From contig CAVTIX010000028.1 in assembly GCA_963734725.1 (NCBI GenBank), forward strand, positions 124,001 to 188,000: 64,000 bases of DNA, given 5' to 3'. A program made the position numbers and the translations under genes. Numbering within the stretch: the first letter of the stretch is position 1; each line of letters starts with the position of its first letter. Of this stretch, positions 1 to 8,157 are shown in pieces. The stretch is from DASXKD01 sp963734725 (GTDB lineage Bacteria > Actinomycetota > Actinomycetes > Streptosporangiales > Streptosporangiaceae). Under the pieces are notes generated by a model, which did not search any database, was not told where the DNA came from, and saw only the letters and a list, made by a program, of their open reading frames with translations.

Positions 1-99
1 GGGCCCGGGGCTCGGCCCTCGGGCTAACACGGCGGGCGATGGCGCAGCCGCCAACAGGCGGCAAGCAGGGTTCACCGCCTCGGCGAGCAGGGTTAGCCG
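1..99. other. window edge, no gene seen
   Basis: This short edge stretch holds no convincing gene. It contains two imperfect copies of a motif of the form AGCAGGGTT-N2-CCGC (around 66-80 and 87-101). The gene on the far side of the edge cannot be assigned. Confidence 0.4.
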
Positions 100-669
100 C
101 TAGCCGCCGGTCCTCATCGCGCGGCGCATGGCTAGCTCGTCCCGGCTGTCGCCGGTCCCTTCGATGCCATCGGCGCAGTCGGCCTTCTCCGCGCGCTCAG
201 CCGGAAGCTCGGCGAGCGTGCCGTCGACTTCCTTCCAGATGCGGCCGAGCGCGATGCCGAAGACACCCTGGCCACCGGCCAGCAGGTCCACCACCTCATC
301 GGTGGAGGTGCACTCGTACACGGAGACCCCGTCGCTCATCAGGGTGAGCCGGGCGAGGTCCTCGGTGCCGCGGTCACGCAGGTGCATCACGGCGGCGCGG
401 ATCTGCTGCAGCGAGATGCCCGTGTCCAGCAGGCGCTTGACCACCTTCAGCACGCAGATGTCGCGGAAGCTGTAGAGGCGCTGGGACCCGGATCCGTGCG
501 CCGCCCGCACGGTCGGCTCCACCAGGCCGGTCCTGGCCCAGTAGTCGAGCTGGCGGTAGGTGATCCCGGCGGCGGCGCAGGCCGTGGGCCCGCGGTAGCC
601 CACATCGTCGGAATGAATGGTGAGGCTTTCGTCACCGAACAGTAGGCCTTGCTCTCCGGCGTGCCGCAT
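100..669 (-). CDS. MerR-family regulator (second MerR of the garA-ftsR cluster)
   Basis: A MerR-type DNA-binding protein of about 189 residues. The winged-helix start is clear in GYRGPTACAAAGITYRQLDY, followed by WARTGLVEPT, a coiled region and a C-terminal tail without an obvious ligand pocket. In mycobacteria the equivalent gene (Rv1830) lies in the same cluster as GarA, FtsR and a bifunctional-nuclease-family protein, and the same set is present here. The start is uncertain: the frame is open to 756. I chose ATG at 669 because it precedes the QGLLFGDESL segment, but no good ribosome site is visible. Its target genes are unknown. Confidence 0.85.
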   Translation of the reverse strand: MRHAGEQGLLFGDESLTIHSDDVGYRGPTACAAAGITYRQLDYWARTGLVEPTVRAAHGSGSQRLYSFRDICVLKVVKRLLDTGISLQQIRAAVMHLRDRGTEDLARLTLMSDGVSVYECTSTDEVVDLLAGGQGVFGIALGRIWKEVDGTLAELPAERAEKADCADGIEGTGDSRDELAMRRAMRTGG

Positions 670-841
670 GGCGGCGCCGCGGGCATGCGATTCGCCGTCA
701 TTACTCCTGGTTACCGCCACACCTGCCTCCGACCCGGGAAGTCTGCCCCTGGGCACTCGATTTGCACGCTAGGCGTTGCTCAGTGTGCTCGTCAACGACC
801 CCGGGCGGCGCGTCGCACGCCGCGACTCAGGTGGCGCGCCC

Positions 842-957
842 ACAGCGCTAACCCGGGGACTTCGTCACGTGGCTCGGCCACAGCGCTAGTCCGGGGGGCA
901 ACCCCCGGTCCCCCGACGACTTCGGCCTCCCCCGTGACTTCGTCACGTGGCTCGGCC
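842..957. repeat. intergenic repeat: paired 22-bp direct repeats around a GC hairpin
   Basis: GACTTCGTCACGTGGCTCGG occurs at 858-877 and again at 936-955 within 22-bp repeats. A second repeat, ACAGCGCTA(AC/GT)CCGGGG, occurs at about 842 and 879. Between them, 891-908 can fold as CCGGGGG-GCAA-CCCCCGG with slight slippage. The segment separates the nuclease-family gene from the downstream MerR gene, so the hairpin could attenuate transcription between them. The G5/C5 hairpin resembles the one in the 9.5 kb and 26.1 kb repeats. Confidence 0.6.
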
Positions 958-1413
958 GAAGTCTTCCGGACTGATGGTGTCCAGGAACTCGCGGAACTTT
1001 TCGACCTCGTCTTCTTGCTCGTCGGGGATCGCTACCCCGGCCTCATCCAGGATTTCCTCGGTGGCGAAGATCGAGGCGCCGGTCCGCAGCGCGAGGGCGA
1101 TCGAGTCCGAGGGCCGGGCGCTCACTTCCTTGCCGTTGGAGAAGATGAGGTCCGCGAAGAAGATCCCGTCCCGCAGCGCCGTGATGTTCACGGTGGTCAG
1201 CTGGACGCCCAAGGCTTCGAGCACGTCACGGAACAGGTCATGGGTGAGCGGCCGCGCAGGGACCATGCCCTGCTGGGCGAAGGCGATGGCGGTAGCCTCC
1301 ACGGGGCCGATCCAGATCGGCAGGTACCTGTCCCCCTCGGTTTCCTTGAGCAGGACGATGGGCTGGTTCGTGGGCATCTCAACCCGGACGCCGACGACCT
1401 CCATCTTCCTCAC
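943..1413 (-). CDS. bifunctional nuclease family protein (DUF151)
   Basis: A protein of about 156 residues of the BFN/DUF151 family. The family hallmarks are visible: the N-terminal VVGVRVEMPTNQPIVLL strand, YLPIWIGPVEATAIA, and the C-terminal SARPSDSIALALRTGAS motif followed by an acidic tail. Plant members have nuclease activity; the bacterial role is not settled. The frame is open to 1482, but GTG at 1413 follows a GGAG with 5-nt spacing and gives the family N-terminus. It is third in the minus-strand order FHA, FtsR, BFN, MerR, with about 110 bp to the FtsR-like gene. Confidence 0.88.
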   Translation of the reverse strand: MRKMEVVGVRVEMPTNQPIVLLKETEGDRYLPIWIGPVEATAIAFAQQGMVPARPLTHDLFRDVLEALGVQLTTVNITALRDGIFFADLIFSNGKEVSARPSDSIALALRTGASIFATEEILDEAGVAIPDEQEDEVEKFREFLDTISPEDFGRAT

Positions 1414-1523
1414 GGCGGCTCCGTCCTGGCCTCTGTCAGGCACTGTGCTTCCCGAACCTTGCTGAAGGGATTCCCCTGTCAAAGTACACCCGCCAGGGCA
1501 GCAGGCACGCCCGCGCCCTGTGC

Positions 1524-2180
1524 TCAGCGGCCGGTACCGCCGCCCTCCGGCCCGGCGAAACCGGCGTCCGCCAGGGTCATCTCGATCAGCGCCGCGTGCA
1601 CGGCAAGCACCAGCGCGGCGATCTCCCGGGCGGATGTGGCCGCCCTTTCTCGTGCCCCGGGGCTGCGCTGCCGCAAGACCGGGGCCACGACCTGCTCGAT
1701 CAGGGCGGTCTCCCGCTCCACCGAAGCCCGCAGCACCCGCAGGTGCCGCGGCTGGACCCCGTACCGGCCCAGCGCCATGATCGCCTCCACGGCCTCCACG
1801 GCCTCCGCGGGATACTGCCGGCCCGACCGGCGCACCAAGCCGAACTCCTCTAGTTCCGCCAGCTCCCGCTCGTCGATGCCGGTAGCCTCGAGCACCTCCC
1901 GCCGGGACATCGGCCCGGCGGCGGGCTGGTCGGACTCCAGCTGGTCCTTAATCACCCGCAGGGGCAGGTAAAGGTCGCGCTGGGCGGTGAGGATGTACCT
2001 GAGCCGGTCCACGTCCGCCTGGCCGAACTTGCGGTAGCCGGAGGGAGAGCGGGCAGGCTGGATCAGCCCTTCCGCCTCCAGGAACCGGATCTTGGAGACG
2101 CTGACATCGGGGAACTCGGCGCGGAGCTGGGCAATCACCTCGCCGATGCCAAAGTATGCCCGGGCTGGCTCAGCACTCAT
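1524..2180 (-). CDS. ftsR: FtsR-like MerR regulator
   Basis: A 218-residue MerR-family protein. Residues about 10-75 form the winged helix, with FGIGEVIAQLRAEF, VSKIRFLEAEGLI, YRKFGQADVDRLRYI and LPLRVIKDQLE visible. The rest is an effector/dimerisation part of unknown ligand. Corynebacterial FtsR activates ftsZ, and the mycobacterial counterpart is Rv1828, next to garA as here. The ATG overlaps the stop of the upstream FHA gene (ATGA at 2177-2180), so translation is probably coupled. The function assignment rests on synteny plus family; no target site was seen in the window. Confidence 0.88.
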   Translation of the reverse strand: MSAEPARAYFGIGEVIAQLRAEFPDVSVSKIRFLEAEGLIQPARSPSGYRKFGQADVDRLRYILTAQRDLYLPLRVIKDQLESDQPAAGPMSRREVLEATGIDERELAELEEFGLVRRSGRQYPAEAVEAVEAIMALGRYGVQPRHLRVLRASVERETALIEQVVAPVLRQRSPGARERAATSAREIAALVLAVHAALIEMTLADAGFAGPEGGGTGR

Positions 2181-2719
2181 GCCCCGACCTGTGCGCCCCC
2201 GCCACGGTCGGCCTGGGATCGCCTGCCCGCGAGGAAGGTCAGCCGGAACTTGCCCACCTGGACCTCGTCCCCGTCGTTCAGGCCCGCCTCCTCGATCCGC
2301 TCGCGATTCACGTAGGTGCCGTTCAGGCTGCCCACGTCGCGCACGACGAACCCGGCCCCATGCCGATAGAACTCGGCGTGCCGCCGGGACACGGTCACAT
2401 CGTCGAGGAAAATATCGCTGCCCGGGTGGCGGCCTACCGTGGTCAGCTCGCTGTCCAGCAGGAACCGGCTGCCCGCGTTCGGCCCGCGCTTGACCAGGAG
2501 CAGAGCGGCGCCGGCCGGCAGCGCCTCGGTCGCGGCCGATTCCGCCAGCGGCTCCTCGTAGTCACCATCGGCCAGATCGGCGCCGCCCAGCGAGATCGTG
2601 GAAGTGCTCTCGCCTGGCCGTTCTCCCCCGGCTCGCATGAGCGGCGCACCGCAGTGCGAGCAGAAACGGGCGCCTTCCGGGCTGGCCCGCCCGCAGCGGG
2701 CACAGTAGACGCTCGGCAT
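2177..2719 (-). CDS. FHA-domain protein with N-terminal zinc ribbon (GarA/OdhI-like)
   Basis: About 180 residues. A CxxC...CxxC zinc ribbon (CARCG, CSHCG) lies at residues 6-23, then a Ser/Thr-rich linker (ESTSTIS), then an FHA domain with GRHPGSDIFLDD, SRRHAEF and SLNGTYVN in the last half. GarA/OdhI proteins bind phosphothreonine and regulate 2-oxoglutarate metabolism after kinase phosphorylation; the linker Thr residues could be the phosphosite, which is inference. The frame is open to 2911 (ATG 2911), but ATG 2719 has a GGAGGAGAGG ribosome site and places the ribbon at the N-terminus. It is coupled to ftsR by an ATGA overlap. Confidence 0.85.
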   Translation of the reverse strand: MPSVYCARCGRASPEGARFCSHCGAPLMRAGGERPGESTSTISLGGADLADGDYEEPLAESAATEALPAGAALLLVKRGPNAGSRFLLDSELTTVGRHPGSDIFLDDVTVSRRHAEFYRHGAGFVVRDVGSLNGTYVNRERIEEAGLNDGDEVQVGKFRLTFLAGRRSQADRGGGAQVGA

Positions 2720-3042
2720 CGCCTGGTCCAGCCTCTCCTCCGCGGGCCAAGGGCTCGGCGCGGGTACCACATCCGCAGATGCGGCACGTGGCGTCAACTC
2801 CGGTACGTGCGCCCACGCTACCTGCGGCACCGGCACTTGGTCCATGCGCCACGCGTTTCTGGTCCGGCGGGTGAACCACCGTCGCCAGCCGCGCCTTCGC
2901 CCCATGGGCAACCTCCGACGTCAAACTTCCGGCGCCCCCGTGGATCTCCGGCGAGCAGACACGCAAGGTGCGATTGTCTCATGACGCCGCAGATTCGTCC
3001 TCGCCACTCAAACTCCGCCGGATGCCCGGCATGTTCCCGGGG

Positions 3043-5541
3043 CTATGCGCCAGCATGTTCGGTGATGCCGGCCCAGCGGTCGAGCAGTTCCTGCGCGGCG
3101 TCGTCGTCGGCGCCCTCGGCCCACAGGTGGGTGACCGCCTCGGCGGGATCGGGCAGCACGAGCACCCATCCGCCGTCCGGCTCGACGATCCTGACCCCGT
3201 CGGTGGTGTCCACGGTGCGATCGCCCGCGGCCTCCATGACCGTGCGCATGACGCTGCCCTTGGCCACCCACGGGGTGGGCATGGACCGCTTGAGCAGGTG
3301 CGCTCTGGGGATGCGCGCGTCGATCTGGCTCAGGGTCAGCCGGGTGCGCGCGACCAGGCCGAGCAGCCGGGCGAACGCCGCGATGCCGTCGAGGTTCCTG
3401 CTGAACTCGGGGACCACGAACCCGCCGTGCCCGTCGGCGCCGAAGATCACATCGTCGGCCGCGGTGGCCTCGGTGAGCCCGCGGAGCGAGGTGGGGGTCC
3501 AGCTCACCTGGAGACCGTGGAACTTGGACACCCGCTCGGCCACCCGGGTGGTGGTGACCGGCAGCGCGACCCGGCCAGCCTTCCGCTCGGCGGCGATGAG
3601 ATCCAGCACGACCAGCAGCGCCCGGTCCTCGCTGATCATCGCTCCCTTGTCGTCGACGAGCTGGATGCGCTCCCCGACCTGGTCGAACCGGACGCCGAAC
3701 GCGGCACGGGACGAGGCGACCTGCTCGGCGAGGCGCTGCATGCCTGCCCGCAGCTCGGCCAGGGTCTGGGTCGGTGACTCCTCGTTGAGCCGGTTGTTGA
3801 GCGTGAGCACCTCGACGCCGATCGACCCCAGCAGCGAGGGCAGCACCAGCGCGGCGGTCCCGTCCGCGCAGTCCAGCACCACTCTGAGCCCGGCGTCCCG
3901 CACCCCGGACATATCTATGCAGCGCAGCAGCTCACCCGCGTAAGACTCGACCACCCGCGGCGGGTAGACCAGCCCGGCGATCTCGCCCGGGAAGGCCCGC
4001 CGGTATTCCTGCCGCGAGAACACCCGGTCCAGCTTGCGGCAGGCCGCCTGGGACAGGTCGGCGCCCCGTTCGTCAAAGAAGATGATGTCGATCGACTGCG
4101 GGTCGGCGGGGGTGGTGCGCAGCGCGATGCCGCCGCTGGCGTCGCTGCGCGAGGTGTGGAACCGGGCCACCGGCAGCGGCATGGCCTCCAGGTCCACCAC
4201 GTTGATCGCGCTGGCGTTCAGCGCGCCGTGGATGGCCCGCTTCAGCGCCCGGGCCGCCCGGGATACATCCCGCGAGGTGGTGACGGTCGCGCCCTTACGC
4301 AGCGTGCTGGCGTAGGCACTGGCCAGGCGCACGCACAGCTCCGGGGTGATCTCCACGTTGACCAGGCCGGACACCCCGCGCGGGCCGAACAGGGTCTGCT
4401 GCGCCGACGATTCCCAGATGACGCTGGTGTTGACCACGGCCCCGGCTTCGATGGTCTTGAACGGGTACACCTTCACCCCGGCGGACAGGTACGCCTCCGG
4501 CTCGATCAGGCACTCGTCCCCGACGACGGCCCCTTCCTCGATCCGGGCGGAGGCCATGACGTCGGTCTTCTTGCAGATCACGCAGCCACGAAGGGTGGTG
4601 CCCTGGCCGATGTATACGTTGTTGTGCACGACCGCCCGGTGCAGGAAGGCGCCCTCCTTGATCACGACGTTGCTGCCCACGACGGTGAACTCGCGCAGCT
4701 CCGCGCCCGCCTCGACCTTGGTGTACTCACCAACGCACAGCGGCCCCTTGAGCACCGCTTCCGGGTCCACTTCGGCGCCTTCGGCCACCCAGACCCCCGG
4801 GGACACCTCGAACCCGTCGATCTCCGTCTCCACGTCGCCCGACAGCACGTCCGCTTGTGCCCTCAGGTAGCTCTCGTGCGTCCCGACGTCCTGCCAGTAC
4901 CCCTCGCCGACCCAGCCGTGCAACGGGGCGCCGGCCTTGACCAGCCGGGGGAACACGTCGCCGGCCCAGTCCACCGGCTCTCCGGCGGGCACCTCGGCAA
5001 GCACCTCGGGCTCCATCACGTAGATGCCGGTGTTGACGGTGTCCGAGAAAACCTGGCCCCAGGTGGGCTTCTCCAGGAAGCGCTGGATGCGGCCGTCGTC
5101 GTCGAGGATGATGATGCCGAACTCGAGCGGGTTCGGGACGCGGGTCAGCCCCACGGTGACCAGGGCGCCCTGCTTCTTGTGGTGGGCGACCATGGCCGAC
5201 AGGTCGATGTCGGTCAGCGCGTCCCCGGAGATCACCAGGAACGGCCCGGACCGCAGGGCGTCCTCGGCGTTCTTCACGCTCCCGGCCGTCCCCAGGGGTG
5301 TCTCCTCGGTGGCGTATTGCAGTCTCATCCCGACTTCGTCGCCGTCACCGAAGTAGTTACGGACCAGCGGCGCGAAGAACTGGACGGTGACTACGGTCTC
5401 GGTGAACCCGTGCCGCTTCAGCAGGCGCAGCACGTGCTCCATGATCGGTTTGTTGGCCACGGGGAGCAGCGGCTTGGGCTGGCTTGCGGTCATCGGCCGG
5501 AGTCTGGTCCCCTCCCCGCCGGCCATCACCAGTGCCTTCAC
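3043..5541 (-). CDS. sugar-1-phosphate nucleotidyltransferase with degenerate phosphomannomutase domain
   Basis: About 832 residues in three parts. Residues 1-235 are an NTP-transferase fold with the nucleotide loop MAGGEGTRLRP and the Mg site SGDALTDID. Next is a left-handed beta-helix built of hexapeptides (about 240-370). The C-terminal part is a phosphomannomutase-type region. That last part lacks the phosphoserine motif TASHNP (TSRSDASGG stands there), the DGDxDR metal loop (FDQVGERIQLVD) and a normal EPSGH loop (ADGHGGF), so it is probably catalytically dead. GTG 5541 has GGGAG 10 nt upstream. The likely product is GDP-mannose or another NDP-sugar. It follows the phosphatidyltransferase by 25 bp. 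Confidence 0.85.
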   Translation of the reverse strand: MKALVMAGGEGTRLRPMTASQPKPLLPVANKPIMEHVLRLLKRHGFTETVVTVQFFAPLVRNYFGDGDEVGMRLQYATEETPLGTAGSVKNAEDALRSGPFLVISGDALTDIDLSAMVAHHKKQGALVTVGLTRVPNPLEFGIIILDDDGRIQRFLEKPTWGQVFSDTVNTGIYVMEPEVLAEVPAGEPVDWAGDVFPRLVKAGAPLHGWVGEGYWQDVGTHESYLRAQADVLSGDVETEIDGFEVSPGVWVAEGAEVDPEAVLKGPLCVGEYTKVEAGAELREFTVVGSNVVIKEGAFLHRAVVHNNVYIGQGTTLRGCVICKKTDVMASARIEEGAVVGDECLIEPEAYLSAGVKVYPFKTIEAGAVVNTSVIWESSAQQTLFGPRGVSGLVNVEITPELCVRLASAYASTLRKGATVTTSRDVSRAARALKRAIHGALNASAINVVDLEAMPLPVARFHTSRSDASGGIALRTTPADPQSIDIIFFDERGADLSQAACRKLDRVFSRQEYRRAFPGEIAGLVYPPRVVESYAGELLRCIDMSGVRDAGLRVVLDCADGTAALVLPSLLGSIGVEVLTLNNRLNEESPTQTLAELRAGMQRLAEQVASSRAAFGVRFDQVGERIQLVDDKGAMISEDRALLVVLDLIAAERKAGRVALPVTTTRVAERVSKFHGLQVSWTPTSLRGLTEATAADDVIFGADGHGGFVVPEFSRNLDGIAAFARLLGLVARTRLTLSQIDARIPRAHLLKRSMPTPWVAKGSVMRTVMEAAGDRTVDTTDGVRIVEPDGGWVLVLPDPAEAVTHLWAEGADDDAAQELLDRWAGITEHAGA

Positions 5542-5566
5542 AGCGTGCAGGTCTCCCTTCGTTGCC

Positions 5567-6205
5567 CTATGCCCCATCATCGCCGGGCGGGCGCTGCCGG
5601 GCCAACGGGGGCTGCCCCTCGCCGCGTGCCTGGCTACCGCGCACGGCCGCGATGACCTGCCGCGCTTGGCTGAGGTAGAGCGCGGCCGCCCACCAGTAGA
5701 GGGCGGTTCCCCAGATCGCGAAGGCCCAGCCGATGACCCGGGCGGTCAGCGCGGCGGCGCCGGCGTGCGAGCCGAGGAACAGCAGGGGGAAGGCGTAGAG
5801 CAGGCACAAGGTGGCAGCCTTCCCCAGGAAGCTGACCTGGAGCGGGCCGATGGAGTAATGGCGCAAGATGAGCAGGGTCACGGCAAGCACGAGCTCCCGC
5901 AGCACCAGCACGGCCACCAGCCACCACGGGATGATTTCCCGTATCGCCAGCGCGGCCAGCGTCGCCGCGATGTACAGCCGGTCCGCCGCCGGGTCGAGCA
6001 CCTGGCCCAGGCTGCTCTGCTGGTTCCACGCCCTGGCCAGCTTGCCGTCGAGCCAGTCGGACACCCCGGCGGCGATGAGCAGGCCCACCGCCCACCCGTC
6101 CGCGTGCGGGCCGAGCACCAGCCACAAGAACACCGGGACACCCGCCAGTCGCGCGATGCTGATCGCGTTGGGCACGGTCAGCACGCGGTCGCCGGGATTG
6201 GCCAC
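5567..6205 (-). CDS. CDP-alcohol phosphatidyltransferase
   Basis: An integral membrane enzyme of about 212 residues that would transfer a phosphatidyl group from CDP-diacylglycerol to an alcohol. The full family signature D-x2-D-G-x2-A-R-x8-G-x3-D-x3-D is present at about residues 50-75, with hydrophobic helices before and after it. The polar acceptor (glycerol-3-phosphate, inositol or its phosphate) cannot be read from the motif. The frame is open to 6304, but the extra N-terminus overlaps the end of the thiolase gene. GTG 6205 leads straight into TVPNAISIARLAGVP, the usual family start, although its ribosome site is weak. Confidence 0.83.
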   Translation of the reverse strand: MANPGDRVLTVPNAISIARLAGVPVFLWLVLGPHADGWAVGLLIAAGVSDWLDGKLARAWNQQSSLGQVLDPAADRLYIAATLAALAIREIIPWWLVAVLVLRELVLAVTLLILRHYSIGPLQVSFLGKAATLCLLYAFPLLFLGSHAGAAALTARVIGWAFAIWGTALYWWAAALYLSQARQVIAAVRGSQARGEGQPPLARQRPPGDDGA

Positions 6206-6255
6206 GGTCGTGCTGCCCGCGCCTGGGCCGTGCCCGGCTGGCTCCACCGGGTGCC

Positions 6256-7440
6256 TCAGCTGCTTTCCCAGAGGGTGGCTATGCCCTGGCCGACGCCAAT
6301 GCACATGCTGGCCGCCGCCCGGCTGGCCCCGCGGCGGCGGAGCTCGTGGAGCAGCGTCGTGGTGAGCCGGGCGCCCGAGCAGCCGAGCGGGTGGCCGATG
6401 GCGATCGCGCCGCCGTTGACGTTCAGCCGGTCGGGGTCCAGTTTCAGCTCGTCGGCCACGGCCACCGCCTGGGCCGCGAACGCCTCGTTGACCTCGATCA
6501 GGTCCAGCCCTTCGGCCTGCCAGCCGGTCCGGGCCAGCGCCTTGCCCATCGCGGGCACCGGGCCGATGCCCATGTAGTCCGGGTGCACGCCCGCGGCCGC
6601 CGTGCTGACGTACCGCGCCATAGGGGCCGGGACGCCCGAGGCCATTGCCCGCTCCGACATCAGCAGCAGCGCCGCCGCCCCGTCGTTGAGCGGGGAGGAG
6701 TTGCCGCCAGTCACCGTGCCGTCACGGCGGAACGCGGGCCGCTTGGCCGCCAGTTCGGCCAGGGTCAGGTTGTCCCGGATGCCCTCGTCGGCGGTCATCT
6801 CCCCGGCCGGGGTGGTCACCGGGACGATCTCGTCGGCGAACCGGCCTTCGTCCCGGGCCCTGGCGGCCCGCTGGTGGCTGCGCAGCGCGAACTCGTCCTG
6901 GCGCTCCCTGGTCACGTGGTATCGCCCGGCCACATTCTCCGCGGTCTCGCCCAGGCTGACCGGCGGGTACATCTCGGCCATCCGGGGGCTGACCAGCCGC
7001 CAGCCCAGCCTGGTGTCGGCGAGGCCCGCCTCACGCGGAAACGGGCCCTCGGCCCGCGGCAGCACGAACGGCGCGCGGGTCATCGACTCCGCGCCGCCCG
7101 CCAGGCACACGTCGGCCTCTCCCGTGGCGATGGCCCGGGCGGCGCAGGCGATCGCCTCCATCCCCGACCCGCACAGCCGGTTCACCGTGGCGCCGGGAAT
7201 GTCCACTGGCAGGCCGGCCAGCAGGGCAGCCATCCTGGCCACGTTCCTGTTGTCCTCACCGGCCTGGTTGGCCGCCCCCCAGTACACGTCGTCGATCCGC
7301 GCCGGATCCAGCCAGGAGTTACGGGCCAGCAGCGCCGCGATCACGTCAGCGGACAGGTGATCGGGGCGGATCGCGGCGAGCATCCCCTTGATCTTTCCCA
7401 CTGGCGTCCGGCACGCGTCCACCGCGTAGACCGCCGTCAT
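6256..7440 (-). CDS. thiolase (acetyl-CoA acetyltransferase / 3-oxoadipyl-CoA thiolase type)
   Basis: A complete 394-residue thiolase. The acyl-accepting cysteine is C90 in NRLCGSGMEA. The GGAIAIGHPLGCSGAR histidine loop and the C-terminal acid/base cysteine in SMCIGVGQG are intact, as is the NEAFAAQ motif. Overall it looks closest to PcaF-type degradative thiolases, although acetoacetyl-CoA thiolase activity is also possible. ATG 7440 has GGAGG with 6-nt spacing, which lies inside the 3' end of the preceding PPTase frame. Confidence 0.92.
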   Translation of the reverse strand: MTAVYAVDACRTPVGKIKGMLAAIRPDHLSADVIAALLARNSWLDPARIDDVYWGAANQAGEDNRNVARMAALLAGLPVDIPGATVNRLCGSGMEAIACAARAIATGEADVCLAGGAESMTRAPFVLPRAEGPFPREAGLADTRLGWRLVSPRMAEMYPPVSLGETAENVAGRYHVTRERQDEFALRSHQRAARARDEGRFADEIVPVTTPAGEMTADEGIRDNLTLAELAAKRPAFRRDGTVTGGNSSPLNDGAAALLLMSERAMASGVPAPMARYVSTAAAGVHPDYMGIGPVPAMGKALARTGWQAEGLDLIEVNEAFAAQAVAVADELKLDPDRLNVNGGAIAIGHPLGCSGARLTTTLLHELRRRGASRAAASMCIGVGQGIATLWESS

Positions 7441-8134
7441 CGCCCACCTCCGATCCTGCTGCGAGACTACCGGTGAGCTCCGGAAGCGCGAGCGCCGCCT
7501 GGTAGCCCTCGGGCGCGGACAGGGCCGCGAAGGCGCCTCCGGCGCTCAGCACCGGGAAGGCGTCCATGCCGTGCGCGATGCCGGTCCCGGCGCACTTGAG
7601 CACCGCTTCCATCCGCACCCACCAGCGGATGATCGCGGCATGCCGCTCCGGCTCGGGAAGCGCCCCGGCGAGCGCAGTGTCCTCGGGGTGCATGGCCGAC
7701 GCCAGGGAGCAGACGCACCCGGTCGCCGCCCGCTCCACGTCGATGCCGACCGGGCCGCGGGCCACCGCGATGACCACGGCGTCACCGGAGTGCGCCAGGG
7801 AGAAGGACAGGCCGCGCCCGGCGCTTTCCCCCGGCGGGAGACCGGCCAGCACCGGCCTGCCGGATGGCCCGCCGCAAGCCGGGCAGCTCAGGCGGGTGAA
7901 GGCGAGGAGGCCGGGCGCCGCGCCCAGGCGGCCGGCCAGCACCCGGCGCAGCATCACGTGCGCGACCTGGTACCTGTGCCGGTCGGCGGGGAACACGAAG
8001 GCGGCCGCCCGGGCGGTCTCCCGCGGGTCCAGGTTCACCAGGTCCGCCGGGCCCAGGGTGACTTCCCTGATGTCGAACCACCAGACCTCCGCCGCCCGGT
8101 CCGCGGTCCCGGCCTGCCGGGACGAGCCGGTCAT
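7346..8134 (-). CDS. Sfp-type 4'-phosphopantetheinyl transferase
   Basis: About 262 residues. The motifs PVGIDVER (Mg/CoA site) and WVRMEAVLK (a variant of WxxKEAxxK with Met for Lys) identify a group II phosphopantetheinyl transferase, which converts apo carrier proteins to holo forms. A CPACGG segment near residue 85 is common in actinobacterial members. ATG 8134 has a perfect GGAGG 7 nt upstream; an ATG at 8158 overlaps the FkbH gene stop but lacks such a site. The natural substrate may be the ACP domain encoded just upstream. The last 30 or so codons overlap the thiolase gene by 95 bp; a 1-nt frame change would instead end it at 7467. Confidence 0.88.
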   Translation of the reverse strand: MTGSSRQAGTADRAAEVWWFDIREVTLGPADLVNLDPRETARAAAFVFPADRHRYQVAHVMLRRVLAGRLGAAPGLLAFTRLSCPACGGPSGRPVLAGLPPGESAGRGLSFSLAHSGDAVVIAVARGPVGIDVERAATGCVCSLASAMHPEDTALAGALPEPERHAAIIRWWVRMEAVLKCAGTGIAHGMDAFPVLSAGGAFAALSAPEGYQAALALPELTGSLAAGSEVGDDGGLRGGRVPDASGKDQGDARRDPPRSPVR

Positions 8135-8157
8135 GACGTGACCTCCGGGCGCCGCCA

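Noticed and set aside
842..957. Direct repeats considered as a phage attachment site
   Set aside because: The repeats are 78 bp apart with no integrase or tRNA nearby.
649..1971. Long plus-strand frame of 440 codons over the regulator cluster
   Set aside because: It is antisense to three recognisable genes, has biased low-complexity composition and no family motif.
2156..5655. Long plus-strand frames antisense to the FHA and nucleotidyltransferase genes
   Set aside because: High GC leaves many antisense frames open; none shows motifs or a plausible start.
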